NCBI RefSeq assembly: GCF_027625935.1
Contig: NZ_CP115300.1
Location: 1,302,001-1,366,000 of the forward strand
DNA: 64,000 nt
Direction: 5' to 3'
DNA from: Streptomyces camelliae
GTDB taxonomy: Bacteria > Actinomycetota > Actinomycetes > Streptomycetales > Streptomycetaceae
Each line of letters begins with the position of its first letter. Positions within the stretch are counted from its first letter, which is position 1. Both the position numbers and the translations under genes were made by a program. Shown here one piece after another: positions 6,740 through 17,937 of the stretch. Below the pieces are notes generated by a model, which worked only from the letters and a program-made list of their open reading frames with translations, searched no databases and was not told where the DNA came from.

Positions 6740-9061
6740 TCACTTCAGGACGGGCTGCGCCACCCCGGGTGACGTACCCCACTCAGACGGGCGCGGGCCG
6801 ACCGTGAACGCGAGCGAGCGCAGCGACCGCAGCGCGTCGTTCGTGAGGTAGGTCCGCCCGTGCGGGGTGCCGTCGGTGTGGACGGCCTGGATGTAGCGGT
6901 CGGTGGCCGAGGTGCCGGGAGCGGCGATGGTCAGCCCGCCGCTCGGCCAGTAGCGGCGGTCCAGGGTGAGGTCGACCCGGTCGAAGACGGGCGTGGACAG
7001 GCCCCAGGTGCCGTAGCCGGGCTGGATCGGGAACAGGCCGATGGACGACAGCACGTTCCAGGCGGACATGGTGCCCAGGTCGTCGTTGCCGGTGATGCCG
7101 CCGGGTCCGTCGGTGAACAGGGTCAGGGCGGCGTGGACCACGTCGGTGGTCTTCCAGGGCTGGCCGGTGGCGAGATAGGTGTACGGCGCGATGAGGTCGG
7201 GCTCGTTCATCGGGTTGTACGTGGCGGCGTTGTAGTAGTCGTACGCGTCGCCGTGCACCCACACTTCGCGGGCGGTCCTCGCGGGGTCGGCCAGCAGCTT
7301 GTCGTAGGCGAAGAAGGAGTCCAGGCGGGCGTTGGCCGTGCGCTCGCCGCCGATGAGCCGGACCATGCCGGGTACGTCCTGCGGGACGAGCCACTGGTAC
7401 TGCCAGGCGGTGCCCTCGTGGAAGCCGGTGCCGCGGGCCGGGTCGGCCGAGCCGGTGAAGGCGCCGGAGGCGTCGCGGGCGCGGAAGAAGCCGGTGCCGG
7501 GGTCGAAGATGTTCCGGTAGTTCTGCGCGCGGGCGGCGTAGCGGGCGGCGTCCGCGTCATGGCCGAGGCCGCGGGCCATCTGGGCCAGCATGGCATCGGC
7601 GAGCGCGTACTCCAGGGTGACGGAGGCGCCGTGGTGGTAGTCGGAGTCGCCCATCTTGGCCAGCGGGCGGTTCTCGATGAACGGGGCGAAGCCGTGCGCG
7701 ATGTACTCGGCGTTGGCCTCCCGGCCGATGCCCGGGTACTCGGCGGGCGGGACGCCGTCGGCGTTCTTCCTCAGCGCGCGGTAGGCCCGCTCCTCGAAGC
7801 CCTTGAGCAGACCTGTCTGATAGGCGGCGGTCAGGAACGGGGTGACCGGGTCGCCGCTCATGACGTTCGTCTCGACCGGGCCGTAGCCCCACTTCGGCAG
7901 CCAGCCGCCGTCCTCGTCGATCGCCACCACCGAGCGGGCCATGTCCCGTGCCTCGCGCGGGGCGAGCAGGGCGAGGAGCTGCACCTGGGTGCGGTAGGTG
8001 TCCCACAGCGACCAGTTCTGGTAGTACGTGAACCCGTCGGCGTGGTGGACCCGGCGGTCCCAGCCGAAGTAACGGCCGTCGGTGTCGCCGCCGATGTTCG
8101 GCGCCAGGAAGGACCGGTACAGCGAGGAGTAGAAGGTCCGGCGCAGGGTCTGGGTGCCGCCCCGGACGTGCACGCCGGCGAGCCGCCGCTCCCACTCCTC
8201 GCGGGCCCGCTCGCGCACGGTGTCGAAGGACCGGCCGCCCTCCGCGGCGAGGTTTCCGGCCGCGCCGCGCGAGTCGACGTACGACAGCGCGGTGGTCGCC
8301 TCGACCGTACGGTCCTTGCTGGTGTCGAAGCGGACGTAGGCGCCGCCGTGTCCGCTGCGCGAGCCCGGGGTGACGTTCTGGCCGTCCCAGGTGCCGTAGG
8401 CGGTGAAGGGCCGGCTGAAGCGGGTGATCGTGTAGACGGTGTAGGGGCCGGTGTCCCGGCAGAAGCCGTGCCCGGTGATCTCGGTGCGCACGGTGTGGTC
8501 GTCGAGGACCTCGACGGTGGCGGAGACCGGCTTGTGCAGCGACTGGGCGGCGTTCAGCAGGACGTTGGCCTTGTCGGTGGCCGGGAAGGTGTAGCGCTGG
8601 ACGCCGGTGCGCTCGGTGGCGGTCAGTTCGGCGCGGATGCCGGAGGAGAGGCCGACGCGGTAGTAGCCGGGGCTCGCCGCCTCGTCCTGGTGCGCGAAGG
8701 AGGCCGCGTACGTGGTGTAGTCCGTCTGTGTCACGTCGCCGGTGGTCGGCAGCACGGGCAGGTCGCCGCCGATGCGGCAGCCGACGCCCGAGAGATGGAC
8801 GAGGGAGAAGCCGCGGACCCGGTTCTGCGTGTAGTCGTAGCCGGCGAAGTGGCCGGTGTCCGGGGAGAGCTGCACCATGCCGAAGGGCACGGCCGCGCCG
8901 GGGAAGGTGTTGCCCTCGTCCTGGCTCCCGATGAAGGGGTTGACCAGGTCGGTGAGGTGTCCGTCGGTCCGCTCGGCGGCGTCTGCGGAGGGGGTGGCGA
9001 TCAGCGCGGACGCTGTCATCACCCCGGCCAGGCACAGCCGTGTACGCCGGGTCCCTCTCAT
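6740..9061 (-). CDS. Secreted GH92 alpha-1,2-mannosidase
   Basis: A 773-residue exported glycoside hydrolase of family GH92, calcium-dependent exo-mannosidases that trim alpha-mannose from glycans. The N-terminus MRGTRRTRLCLAG has a positively charged head, a hydrophobic core and a small-residue cleavage site near residues 27-29 (SADAAER). The mature protein starts with the family hallmark DLVNPFIGSQDEGNTFPGA. Later it shows GGWLPKWGYGPVETNVMSGD and the long helical catalytic domain with ITGNDDLGTMSAWNVLSSIG near the end. I chose the ATG at 9061 because GGAGG lies nine bases upstream and the signal peptide then begins correctly; ATG at 9088 is an alternative. A strong terminator follows. It probably supports scavenging of mannose from fungal or plant glycoproteins. 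Confidence 0.93.
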   Translation of the reverse strand: MRGTRRTRLCLAGVMTASALIATPSADAAERTDGHLTDLVNPFIGSQDEGNTFPGAAVPFGMVQLSPDTGHFAGYDYTQNRVRGFSLVHLSGVGCRIGGDLPVLPTTGDVTQTDYTTYAASFAHQDEAASPGYYRVGLSSGIRAELTATERTGVQRYTFPATDKANVLLNAAQSLHKPVSATVEVLDDHTVRTEITGHGFCRDTGPYTVYTITRFSRPFTAYGTWDGQNVTPGSRSGHGGAYVRFDTSKDRTVEATTALSYVDSRGAAGNLAAEGGRSFDTVRERAREEWERRLAGVHVRGGTQTLRRTFYSSLYRSFLAPNIGGDTDGRYFGWDRRVHHADGFTYYQNWSLWDTYRTQVQLLALLAPREARDMARSVVAIDEDGGWLPKWGYGPVETNVMSGDPVTPFLTAAYQTGLLKGFEERAYRALRKNADGVPPAEYPGIGREANAEYIAHGFAPFIENRPLAKMGDSDYHHGASVTLEYALADAMLAQMARGLGHDADAARYAARAQNYRNIFDPGTGFFRARDASGAFTGSADPARGTGFHEGTAWQYQWLVPQDVPGMVRLIGGERTANARLDSFFAYDKLLADPARTAREVWVHGDAYDYYNAATYNPMNEPDLIAPYTYLATGQPWKTTDVVHAALTLFTDGPGGITGNDDLGTMSAWNVLSSIGLFPIQPGYGTWGLSTPVFDRVDLTLDRRYWPSGGLTIAAPGTSATDRYIQAVHTDGTPHGRTYLTNDALRSLRSLAFTVGPRPSEWGTSPGVAQPVLK

Positions 9062-9174
9062 GTCGGATGACCTCCGGAGGTTCGACATCGTTCCCTGCAT
9101 CCTGAGGGGCTGACGACGCAAACCCGGGCAACCGGAGGGATCGGCGCGGAACGCGTCGCGTCCGCGCGCCGTCT

Positions 9175-9189
9175 GACGGGGTGTCCGTC
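9175..9189 (-). terminator. Short hairpin after glgC
   Basis: A 5-bp stem (GACGG/CCGTC) just beyond the glgC stop, with partly complementary flanks that could lengthen it. A weak candidate. Confidence 0.3.
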
Positions 9190-9195
9190 CGGCGG

Positions 9196-10416
9196 TCAGG
9201 TCACCCGCTGACCCTTCCCCAGAGCGATCACCCCGCCCGCCGAGACCGTGTACAGCTCCGCGTCCCGTTCCGGGTTGACGCCGATCGTCGCACCCGGCGG
9301 GACCTCGACGTTCTTGTCCAGGACGGCACCGCGGACCACCGCGCCCCGGCCGATGTGCACGTTGTCGTGCAGCACCGAGCCCTGGACCACCGCGCCCGGG
9401 TCGACCCGTACGCCGGGCGACAGCACGGAACGGGTGACCTGACCACGGATCAGACAGCCCGCGCTGATGATGGACTCGCTCGCGATGCCGCCCGCGCTGA
9501 AGCGGGCCGGGGAGAGCTGGCCCGAGTGGGTGTAGATGGGCCACTGCCGGTTGTACAGGTTGAAGGCGGGGCGCTCGGCGATGAGGTCCATGTGCGCCTC
9601 GTAGTAGGCGTCCAGGGTGCCCACGTCCCGCCAGTAGCCCTGGTCGCGGGTGGTCTCACCGGGCACGTGGTTGTCGCCGAAGTCGTACAGCTGGGCCTCG
9701 CCGCGCACCGTGAGCTGGGGCAGGATCGAGCCGCCCATGTCGTGCACGGACTGCCCGTCCTCGGCGTCCCGGTGCAGCGCCTCGACGAGGGCCTTGGTGG
9801 TGAAGATGTAGTTCCCCATCGAGGCGAACACGGTCTCCGGGGCGTCCGGCAGTCCGGGTGGGTCCGCCGGCTTCTCCAGGAAGCGGCGGATCGTACGGCC
9901 GTCCGTGCCGGGCGTGATCACCCCGAAGGCCGAGGACTCCGCGCGCGGCACCCGGATACCGGCCACCGTCACCCCGGCACCGCCCTCGATGTGCTGTGCG
10001 AGCATCTGCCGCGGATCCATCCGGTACACGTGGTCGGCGCCGAACACCGCGACGTACTCAGGCTGTTCGTCGTGGACGAGGTTCAGGGACTGCAGGATCG
10101 CGTCGGCGCTGCCCAGGTACCAGCGCGGGCCGAGGCGCTGCTGGGCCGGGACCGGGGTGACGTAGTTGCCGAGCAGGCTGGACATCCGCCAGGTGGTGGT
10201 GATGTGCCGGTCCAGCGAGTGCGACTTGTACTGGGTCAGCACACAGATGCGCAGCACATCGGCGTTGACGAGGTTGGACAGGACGAAGTCGACGAGGCGG
10301 TACGTGCCGCCGAAGGTGACCGCGGGTTTGGCGCGGTCCGCGGTGAGCGGCATCAGACGCTTGCCCTCCCCGCCCGCCAGCACGATCCCGAGTACGGAAG
10401 GCCCTCCACGACGCAT
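9196..10416 (-). CDS. glgC: Glucose-1-phosphate adenylyltransferase
   Basis: A 406-residue ADP-glucose pyrophosphorylase that makes ADP-glucose and pyrophosphate from glucose 1-phosphate and ATP, the entry to alpha-glucan synthesis. The nucleotide loop reads [20 protein letters not shown] with the conserved KPAV after it. [16 protein letters not shown] and AFGVI are family hallmarks. The C-terminal third is the left-handed beta-helix with hexapeptide-like repeats ([20 protein letters not shown]). Start at 10416: GAGGGGA lies about six bases before the ATG, and the [10 protein letters not shown] beginning matches the family. It lies 51 bp downstream of the glycosyltransferase gene on the same strand, so the two probably form an operon supplying ADP-glucose to that enzyme. 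Confidence 0.96.
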   Translation of the reverse strand: MRRGGPSVLGIVLAGGEGKRLMPLTADRAKPAVTFGGTYRLVDFVLSNLVNADVLRICVLTQYKSHSLDRHITTTWRMSSLLGNYVTPVPAQQRLGPRWYLGSADAILQSLNLVHDEQPEYVAVFGADHVYRMDPRQMLAQHIEGGAGVTVAGIRVPRAESSAFGVITPGTDGRTIRRFLEKPADPPGLPDAPETVFASMGNYIFTTKALVEALHRDAEDGQSVHDMGGSILPQLTVRGEAQLYDFGDNHVPGETTRDQGYWRDVGTLDAYYEAHMDLIAERPAFNLYNRQWPIYTHSGQLSPARFSAGGIASESIISAGCLIRGQVTRSVLSPGVRVDPGAVVQGSVLHDNVHIGRGAVVRGAVLDKNVEVPPGATIGVNPERDAELYTVSAGGVIALGKGQRVT

Positions 10417-10467
10417 GGCCGCTCCCCTCACCCTGGTAGAACCATGGTTGCCCCGACCCCGCACGGA

Positions 10468-11619
10468 CTAAGCCCCCTTGAGGATCTCCTCGTACAGTCC
10501 GGCGGTGCGGCGGGCCACCGCGTCCCAGCCGAACTCCCCCACCGCGCGCACCCGTCCGGCCTCTCCCATCCGCCGGGCCCCCTCCGGGTCGCCGAGGACG
10601 GTGTCCAGCGCCCGGGCCAGGCCCGCCTCGAAACCGTCGTCCACGTCCACCAGGAGCCCCGCCCTGCCGTCCGCCACCACTTCCGGGATGCCGCCGACCC
10701 GGGAGGCCACGACCGGGGTGCCGCACGCCATCGCCTCCAGGTTGACGATGCCGAGCGGCTCGTACACCGACGGGCAGACGAACACGGCGGCGTGCGTGAG
10801 GAGTTGGATGACCTCCGCGCGCGGCAGCATCTGCGGGATCCAGAGCACGCCGTCGCGGACGCGGCGCACCTCCTCGTACAGCTCCCGGAACTCGCGGTCG
10901 ATCTCCGGGGTGTCGGGGGCGCCGGCGCACAGCACGACCTGGGCGGCCGGGTCGATCTCCCGTACCGCGCGCAGCAGGTGGGGCACGCCCTTCTGGCGGG
11001 TGATGCGGCCGACGAACAGTACGTACGGGCGGTCGGGGTCGACGCCGTGGCGCAGGAGCGCGTCGGTGCCGTGGTCCGGGCGGTACAGGCGGGTGTCGAT
11101 GCCGTTGTGCACGACGTGGACGCGCTTCGGGTCCAGCGCCGGATAGCAGGTGAGGATGTCCTCGCGCATGGCGCCCGAGACGGCGATCACCGCGTCGGCG
11201 GCCTCCACGGCGGTGCGCTCGGCCCAGCCCGACAGCGCGTATCCGCCGCCCAGTTGCTCCGCCTTCCAGGGCCGCAGCGGCTCCAGGGAGTGGGCGGTGA
11301 CCACGTGCGGGATGCCGTACAGCAGCTTGGCGAGGTGGCCGGCGAGGTTCGCGTACCAGGTGTGGGAGTGGACGAGTTCGCGGCCTTCGAGGGCGGCGGC
11401 GACGGAGAGGTCCACGGAGAAGGTGCGCAGCGCGTCGTTGGCGCCGTCGAGCGCGGACCAGGGCCGGTGGCGTACGACGCCCACTGCGCGGCCCTCGCCC
11501 CAGCAGTGCACCTCCAGGTCCACCAGGGCGGTCAACTCCCGCGCCAGGAACTCCACATGGACTCCGGCGCCGCCGTACACGTCCGGGGGGTACTCCCGGG
11601 TCAGCAGTCCCACTCGCAC
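10468..11619 (-). CDS. glgM: ADP-glucose-dependent glycosyltransferase (GlgA/GlgM type)
   Basis: A 383-residue GT4-fold glycosyltransferase. It begins MRVGLLTREYPPDVYGGAGV, with the N-terminal glycine-rich donor loop, and carries the E-x7-E catalytic pattern in YEPLGIVNLEAM, followed by ACGTPVVAS. Proteins of this actinobacterial type were long called glycogen synthase. The mycobacterial counterpart is known to make maltose 1-phosphate from ADP-glucose and glucose 1-phosphate, feeding GlgE. That role is inferred here from family likeness and from its pairing with glgC. Start: GTG at 11619 with AGGGGG seven bases upstream. Longer upstream frames are low-complexity and not credible. No glgE or glgB lies in the window. 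Confidence 0.9.
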   Translation of the reverse strand: MRVGLLTREYPPDVYGGAGVHVEFLARELTALVDLEVHCWGEGRAVGVVRHRPWSALDGANDALRTFSVDLSVAAALEGRELVHSHTWYANLAGHLAKLLYGIPHVVTAHSLEPLRPWKAEQLGGGYALSGWAERTAVEAADAVIAVSGAMREDILTCYPALDPKRVHVVHNGIDTRLYRPDHGTDALLRHGVDPDRPYVLFVGRITRQKGVPHLLRAVREIDPAAQVVLCAGAPDTPEIDREFRELYEEVRRVRDGVLWIPQMLPRAEVIQLLTHAAVFVCPSVYEPLGIVNLEAMACGTPVVASRVGGIPEVVADGRAGLLVDVDDGFEAGLARALDTVLGDPEGARRMGEAGRVRAVGEFGWDAVARRTAGLYEEILKGA

Positions 11620-11659
11620 CCGACAACCCCCTGGTCTCGGTGGCAGGTCCCCCTCATGG

Positions 11660-12421
11660 TCACCCGGAAACGGCCCCCGGGGAAGAGCGCGGAGGCCGCG
11701 TGAAGCAGCAGTCGCCGCAGACCCCGCCGCCGGGCACCCGGTAGTACAGGCAGCAGCTGCGGCGGCGGAACGCGGTGCCGGTGCGGGTTCCGGTGGGGCG
11801 CAGCAGGGGGTGGGCGAAGAGGGCGTCCGTGAGCGTGCGGGCCCGGTCCGCCACGTCACGGCGGCCGTTCGCCCGGGCCCAGCGGTCCAGTTCCCGGGCG
11901 GCACCGGCGAGCGCGGAGCCCGCGTTGCCCCACAGCAGCCCGGCCGCGACACCGTAACGATCCCTCAGGGTCTCCCCCAGGGGTTCCAGGTGTCGGTGCA
12001 GTACCCCGGCGACGAGGTCGGGGTCCCCGGGCAGCGGGCGTACGCCGGTCAGCCACAGGTCGTCGGGGGCGGACCCCAGGGGGTCCCAGCGCAAGCGGCG
12101 GGGGTCGAGGTCGGGCAGCCGTCCGTACAGGGCGGCGCAGCCGAGGGCCGCCGACCACAGCCGGGCCGCCAGCCCCTGCTGGGCGAGGGAGGCGGCGACC
12201 CGCGGCTCGGGGGTGCGCAGCCGCTCGGCGACCACGGCGACACGCGCGGCGAGGGCGTCGCGGTGAACGCCGGAGGGCGTCTTCGCGTACACCTGCGCGA
12301 GAGTGGTCGGCGGCGCCGTTTCGTCGGTGCGCAGGGCGAAGAAGCCGCCGAGCGGGCGGAGGGCGGCGAGTTCGGGGTCGAGGTCCACGACGGGCAGTAC
12401 TACCAGGCACACCCGTCCCAA
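11660..12421 (-). CDS. FhuF-like [2Fe-2S] protein (ferric siderophore reductase type)
   Basis: A protein of about 250 residues whose C-terminus carries the unusual FhuF cysteine pattern, Cys-Cys-x10-Cys-x2-Cys (SCCLYYRVPGGGVCGDCC). In E. coli FhuF this binds a [2Fe-2S] cluster used to reduce ferric siderophores in the cytoplasm. The rest is helical, with PLGGFFALRT near the start and LLWGNAGSALAGAAREL in the middle, as in actinobacterial members. The start is uncertain: TTG at 12421, GTG at 12412 or GTG at 12388 (before DLDPEL) are all in frame, and none has a strong ribosome site. It lies 40 bp upstream of glgM on the same strand, which need not mean a shared function. No siderophore transporter is nearby. 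Confidence 0.85.
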   Translation of the reverse strand: MGRVCLVVLPVVDLDPELAALRPLGGFFALRTDETAPPTTLAQVYAKTPSGVHRDALAARVAVVAERLRTPEPRVAASLAQQGLAARLWSAALGCAALYGRLPDLDPRRLRWDPLGSAPDDLWLTGVRPLPGDPDLVAGVLHRHLEPLGETLRDRYGVAAGLLWGNAGSALAGAARELDRWARANGRRDVADRARTLTDALFAHPLLRPTGTRTGTAFRRRSCCLYYRVPGGGVCGDCCFTRPPRSSPGAVSG

Positions 12422-12580
12422 GGATGATCAGGGCACCGTCGTACTCCATCGGCAGTAGGACGCATTGCGTGCTCAGGGACGACGACGGGAACAGACGCGG
12501 GCGGGCAGAGTGTTGGGCATGGATGCCGACCGTACGCCGCACCGGGCTCAGGGCCCCCGTCCCGCGCAGAGGAGACGCTG

Positions 12581-15038
<2,458 letters not shown>

Positions 15039-15145
15039 TCAAGGCTGGCGGGTCGGATGTGCACTCGCCACAGCGGCACGTAAGGATGGGCGAGGACCCG
15101 TACTGACGGAGCCGTAGTCAATGAGGCAATCAGGGAGCAGGCGGC

Positions 15146-16585
15146 ATGAGCACTTCAGCGCAGATCGGTGTCACGGGCCTCGCGGTCATGGGCCGCAACC
15201 TCGCCCGGAACTTCGCCCGCAACGGCTACACCGTCGCTGTGCACAACCGTACGGTGGCGCGGACCAAGGCGCTGGTGGAGGAGTTCGGCAGTGAGGGCGA
15301 CTTCATCGGGACCGAGACCGCCGAGGAGTTCGTGGCGGCGCTGGAGCGCCCGCGCCGCCTGGTGATCATGGTCAAGGCGGGCGGTCCGACGGACGCCGTG
15401 ATCGAGGAGTTCGCGCCGCTGCTGGAGCCCGGCGACATGATCATCGACGGCGGCAACGCGCACTTCGCGGACACCCGGCGCCGGGAGAAGGCGCTGCGCG
15501 AGCAGGGCATCCATTTCGTCGGCATGGGCGTCTCCGGCGGTGAGGAGGGCGCGCTGCACGGGCCGAGCATCATGCCGGGCGGGCCGAAGGAGTCGTACGA
15601 CTCGCTGGGCCCGATGCTGGAGAAGATCTCGGCGAAGGCGAAGGACGGCGCGCCGTGTGTCACGCACGTGGGTCCGGACGGTGCCGGGCACTTCGTGAAG
15701 ATGGTCCACAACGGCATCGAGTACGCCGACATGCAGCTCATCGGCGAGGCCTACCAGCTGCTGCGCGATGTCGCCGGATACTCCCCCGCCGAGATCGCGG
15801 AGATCTTCCGCACCTGGAACCAGGGCCGGCTGGACTCCTACCTCATCGAGATCACGGCCGAGGTGCTGTCCCACGTGGACGCGGCGACCGGCAAGCCGTT
15901 CGTGGACGTCGTGGTCGACCAGGCCGAGCAGAAGGGCACCGGCCGCTGGACGGTGCAGATCGCCCTGGACCTGGGCGTTCCGGTGTCCGGCATCGCCGAG
16001 GCGGTCTTCGCGCGCTCGCTGTCCGGGCACGCGGGGCTCCGCGAGGCCTCGCAGGGGCTGGCGGGGCCCAAGGCGGCGCCGCTGGGCAAGGAGGAGGCGG
16101 CGGCCTTCGCCGACCGGGTCGAGCAGGCGCTGTACGCGTCCAAGATCGTGTCGTACACGCAGGGTTTCCACGAGATCGCCGCGGGCAGCGAGGAGTACGG
16201 CTGGGACGTCGACCTCGGTGCGGTGTCCGCGATCTGGCGGGGCGGCTGCATCATCCGTGCGGCCTTCCTGGACCGCATCCGCGCCGCGTACGACGCCCGC
16301 GCCGACCTGCCGAGCCTGCTGTCGGACGAGACGTTCGCCCGCGAGATCGCCGACGCGCAGGACGACTGGCGTGAGGTGGTGATCGCGGGCGTGCGGCAGG
16401 GTGTGCCCACGCCCGGGTTCTCGGCGGCTCTGGCGTACTACGACGCGCTGCGGGCGTCTCGCCTGCCGGCGGCGCTGACGCAGGGGCAGCGGGACTTCTT
16501 CGGGGCGCACACGTATCGGCGGGTGGACCGGGAGGGTGCGTTCCACACGCTGTGGGGCGGGGACCGGAGTGAGGTCTCGGCGTAG
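15146..16585 (+). CDS. gnd: 6-phosphogluconate dehydrogenase, decarboxylating
   Basis: A 479-residue enzyme of the oxidative pentose phosphate pathway, oxidising 6-phosphogluconate to ribulose 5-phosphate with NADP. The cofactor loop GLAVMGRNLARN is at the N-terminus, followed by HNRT. The substrate loop is MGVSGGEEGALHGPSIMPGG, and the catalytic Lys lies in GAGHFVKMVHNGIEYADMQ. The C-terminus has FFGAHTYRRVDREGAFHTLW. The length is that of the dimeric long-type enzyme. GGGAG lies about seven bases before the ATG. Streptomycetes often carry more than one gnd homologue, so this may not be the only one. It is divergent from the Rpf hydrolase gene. Confidence 0.97.
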   Translation: MSTSAQIGVTGLAVMGRNLARNFARNGYTVAVHNRTVARTKALVEEFGSEGDFIGTETAEEFVAALERPRRLVIMVKAGGPTDAVIEEFAPLLEPGDMIIDGGNAHFADTRRREKALREQGIHFVGMGVSGGEEGALHGPSIMPGGPKESYDSLGPMLEKISAKAKDGAPCVTHVGPDGAGHFVKMVHNGIEYADMQLIGEAYQLLRDVAGYSPAEIAEIFRTWNQGRLDSYLIEITAEVLSHVDAATGKPFVDVVVDQAEQKGTGRWTVQIALDLGVPVSGIAEAVFARSLSGHAGLREASQGLAGPKAAPLGKEEAAAFADRVEQALYASKIVSYTQGFHEIAAGSEEYGWDVDLGAVSAIWRGGCIIRAAFLDRIRAAYDARADLPSLLSDETFAREIADAQDDWREVVIAGVRQGVPTPGFSAALAYYDALRASRLPAALTQGQRDFFGAHTYRRVDREGAFHTLWGGDRSEVSA

Positions 16586-16632
16586 TTTTCCGTGCGGCCC
16601 TTTGTCGTTCGGCCCGACGCTTTCCCTCGATG

Positions 16633-16644
16633 CCTCACGTGAGG
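16633..16644. repeat. 12-bp perfect palindrome CCTCACGTGAGG
   Basis: A perfect dyad 48 bp after the gnd stop that covers the stop codon of the proline-rich gene. With no loop it is a poor terminator and could instead be a protein-binding site. Confidence 0.4.
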
Positions 16645-16832
16645 GGCGGTCCGGGCTCGGGGTTCGGTACCGGCTCCGGGCCCGGGGGGATCGGGGACGG
16701 GGACGGTTCCGGCGGTACCGGGCCCGGGGGTGGCGGGGGTGGCGGGGGCTGGGGTCCCGGCTCCGGCGGGGTGGGGCCGGGTGGGGGTGCGGGGGGTGGG
16801 ACCGGGGTGGGGTAGGGATCCGGGGTGGTCAT
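16635..16832 (-). CDS. Proline-rich small protein, unknown function
   Basis: A 65-residue protein made almost entirely of Pro, Gly, Glu and Ser, with a run of eight prolines in the middle (PQPPPPPPPPGPVPP) and PEPGPPLT at the end. It starts at an ATG with GGAGG five bases upstream, a strong argument that it is translated. It would be an extended polyproline-II chain. No signal peptide or membrane segment is visible. A 12-bp palindrome covers its stop codon. The alternative reading is a chance open frame in a GC-biased tract, and only the ribosome site argues against that. It sits between gnd and a small GNAT gene. Confidence 0.5.
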   Translation of the reverse strand: MTTPDPYPTPVPPPAPPPGPTPPEPGPQPPPPPPPPGPVPPEPSPSPIPPGPEPVPNPEPGPPLT

Positions 16833-16875
16833 GGGGGCCTCCGGGCAGTCGTGGGACGTCGCCCTTCCGGACTCG

Positions 16876-16905
16876 TCGTCCCTCTGGATCCATCGTCCCT
16901 CTGGA
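16876..16905. repeat. 13-bp direct repeat, period 17
   Basis: TCGTCCCTCTGGA occurs at 16876-16888 and 16893-16905, upstream of the proline-rich gene. A related CTCGTCCC follows. Possibly a slippage product or part of a promoter. Confidence 0.5.
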
Positions 16906-16965
16906 CTCGTCCCACGCCTGCCCGGCGAGCCCTCGGTCACTCACCCGACAGGGCGAGCCGGGTGT

Positions 16966-17310
16966 TCAGAAGCGGCCCGGGTGGCCCCTCAGCCAGTCCT
17001 TCGCGGCCGACAGCAGCGCCGGGTCGGCCGGCGGGGCGACCTCGGGGTGGCGGGCGGCCCACGTGACCACGTACGGGCACAGCGGGGCCACCGGGACGCC
17101 CTCGCGTTCGGCGACGGCGTACAGCTCGCGGGCGAGGGAGCCGGCGATGCCCTTGCCCTCGTGGGCGGGCTCGACGATGGTGTGGACCGGGACCAGGGCG
17201 CGCGCGGGCGACTCCAGCACGAAGTACTCGATACGGCCGACGACTTCGCCCTCGCCGACGGCCTCCAGGCGGCCCGCCGCCCGGTCGTCGCGGATCTCGA
17301 TCTCGCTCAT
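16966..17310 (-). CDS. Small GNAT-fold protein (YjdJ-like) downstream of panD
   Basis: A 114-residue protein of the short GNAT subfamily (YjdJ type). The acetyl-CoA loop reads VEPAHEGKGIAGSLARELYA, followed by VAPLCPYVVTWAARHPE, a typical ending for this group. Such small members lack the N-terminal strands of full acetyltransferases, and their substrates are largely unknown. Start at 17310 (MSEIEIRDD), with AGGAG about ten bases upstream; the longer ATG at 17340 has no ribosome site. The gene begins 42 bp after panD on the same strand, so it is probably cotranscribed. In enteric bacteria a different small GNAT protein (PanZ/PanM) triggers PanD self-cleavage, which makes the pairing suggestive but not proof. 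Confidence 0.85.
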   Translation of the reverse strand: MSEIEIRDDRAAGRLEAVGEGEVVGRIEYFVLESPARALVPVHTIVEPAHEGKGIAGSLARELYAVAEREGVPVAPLCPYVVTWAARHPEVAPPADPALLSAAKDWLRGHPGRF

Positions 17311-17352
17311 GGACTCACACGCTCCTGGTCCGGTCCTCATCAGGCGGTACGG

Positions 17353-17775
17353 TCAGGCCGTCGGCACAGCCTGCGGGCTGCGCCGCTGGTCCGAGCCGGG
17401 CACCGGTTCGGACGCGTCGGCGCCGAGGGAGACGATCCTGTTGGCGCCGTCCACGTGCACCACCCGTGGCCGCAGCTCACGCGCCTCGGCGTCGGTGACC
17501 TGAGCGTAGCTGATGATGATCACCAGGTCTCCGGGATGCACCAGATGGGCCGCGGCCCCGTTGATCCCGATGACCCCGGACCCGCGCTCGCCCTCGATGA
17601 CGTACGTCTCCAGGCGGGCGCCGTTGGTGATGTCGACGATGTGCACGAGCTCGCCGGGCAGCAGATCGGCGGCGTCGAGGAGGTCGGCGTCGATGGTCAC
17701 CGATCCCACGTAGTGCAGGTCGGCCTGGGTGACGGTGGCCCGGTGGATCTTGGACTTGAACATGGTACGAAACAC
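17353..17775 (-). CDS. panD: Aspartate 1-decarboxylase precursor
   Basis: A 140-residue proenzyme that self-cleaves at Gly24-Ser25 (YVGSVTID) to create the pyruvoyl cofactor, then decarboxylates aspartate to beta-alanine for pantothenate and coenzyme A. The family signature is complete: [19 protein letters not shown], then [35 protein letters not shown] and the C-terminal RPRVVHVD. Start: GTG at 17775 with GGGAG seven bases upstream; the ATG four codons later is less well placed. The last 20 residues are a polar tail beyond the core. No panB or panC is nearby, so this is a stand-alone locus with a GNAT partner. Confidence 0.96.
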   Translation of the reverse strand: MFRTMFKSKIHRATVTQADLHYVGSVTIDADLLDAADLLPGELVHIVDITNGARLETYVIEGERGSGVIGINGAAAHLVHPGDLVIIISYAQVTDAEARELRPRVVHVDGANRIVSLGADASEPVPGSDQRRSPQAVPTA

Positions 17776-17937
17776 GAGGAAACTCCCGATTCACTCTGCT
17801 CCCTGCCTGCTTCTGCAGGTCAAGGGCGGTCTCCGGAGGCTACATCGTTTCGCGTGGCCGGTCAGCCGACGCTTGAGTTTCGCGCCGAGTCCGCCCCTGT
17901 CGCTTCGAGGTCGGCCAGGAAACGATAGAAAGGGGAT

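Noticed and set aside
10417..10464. Upstream extension of GlgC to an earlier start
   Set aside because: The additional residues are not conserved-looking, and the ATG at 10416 has the better ribosome site.
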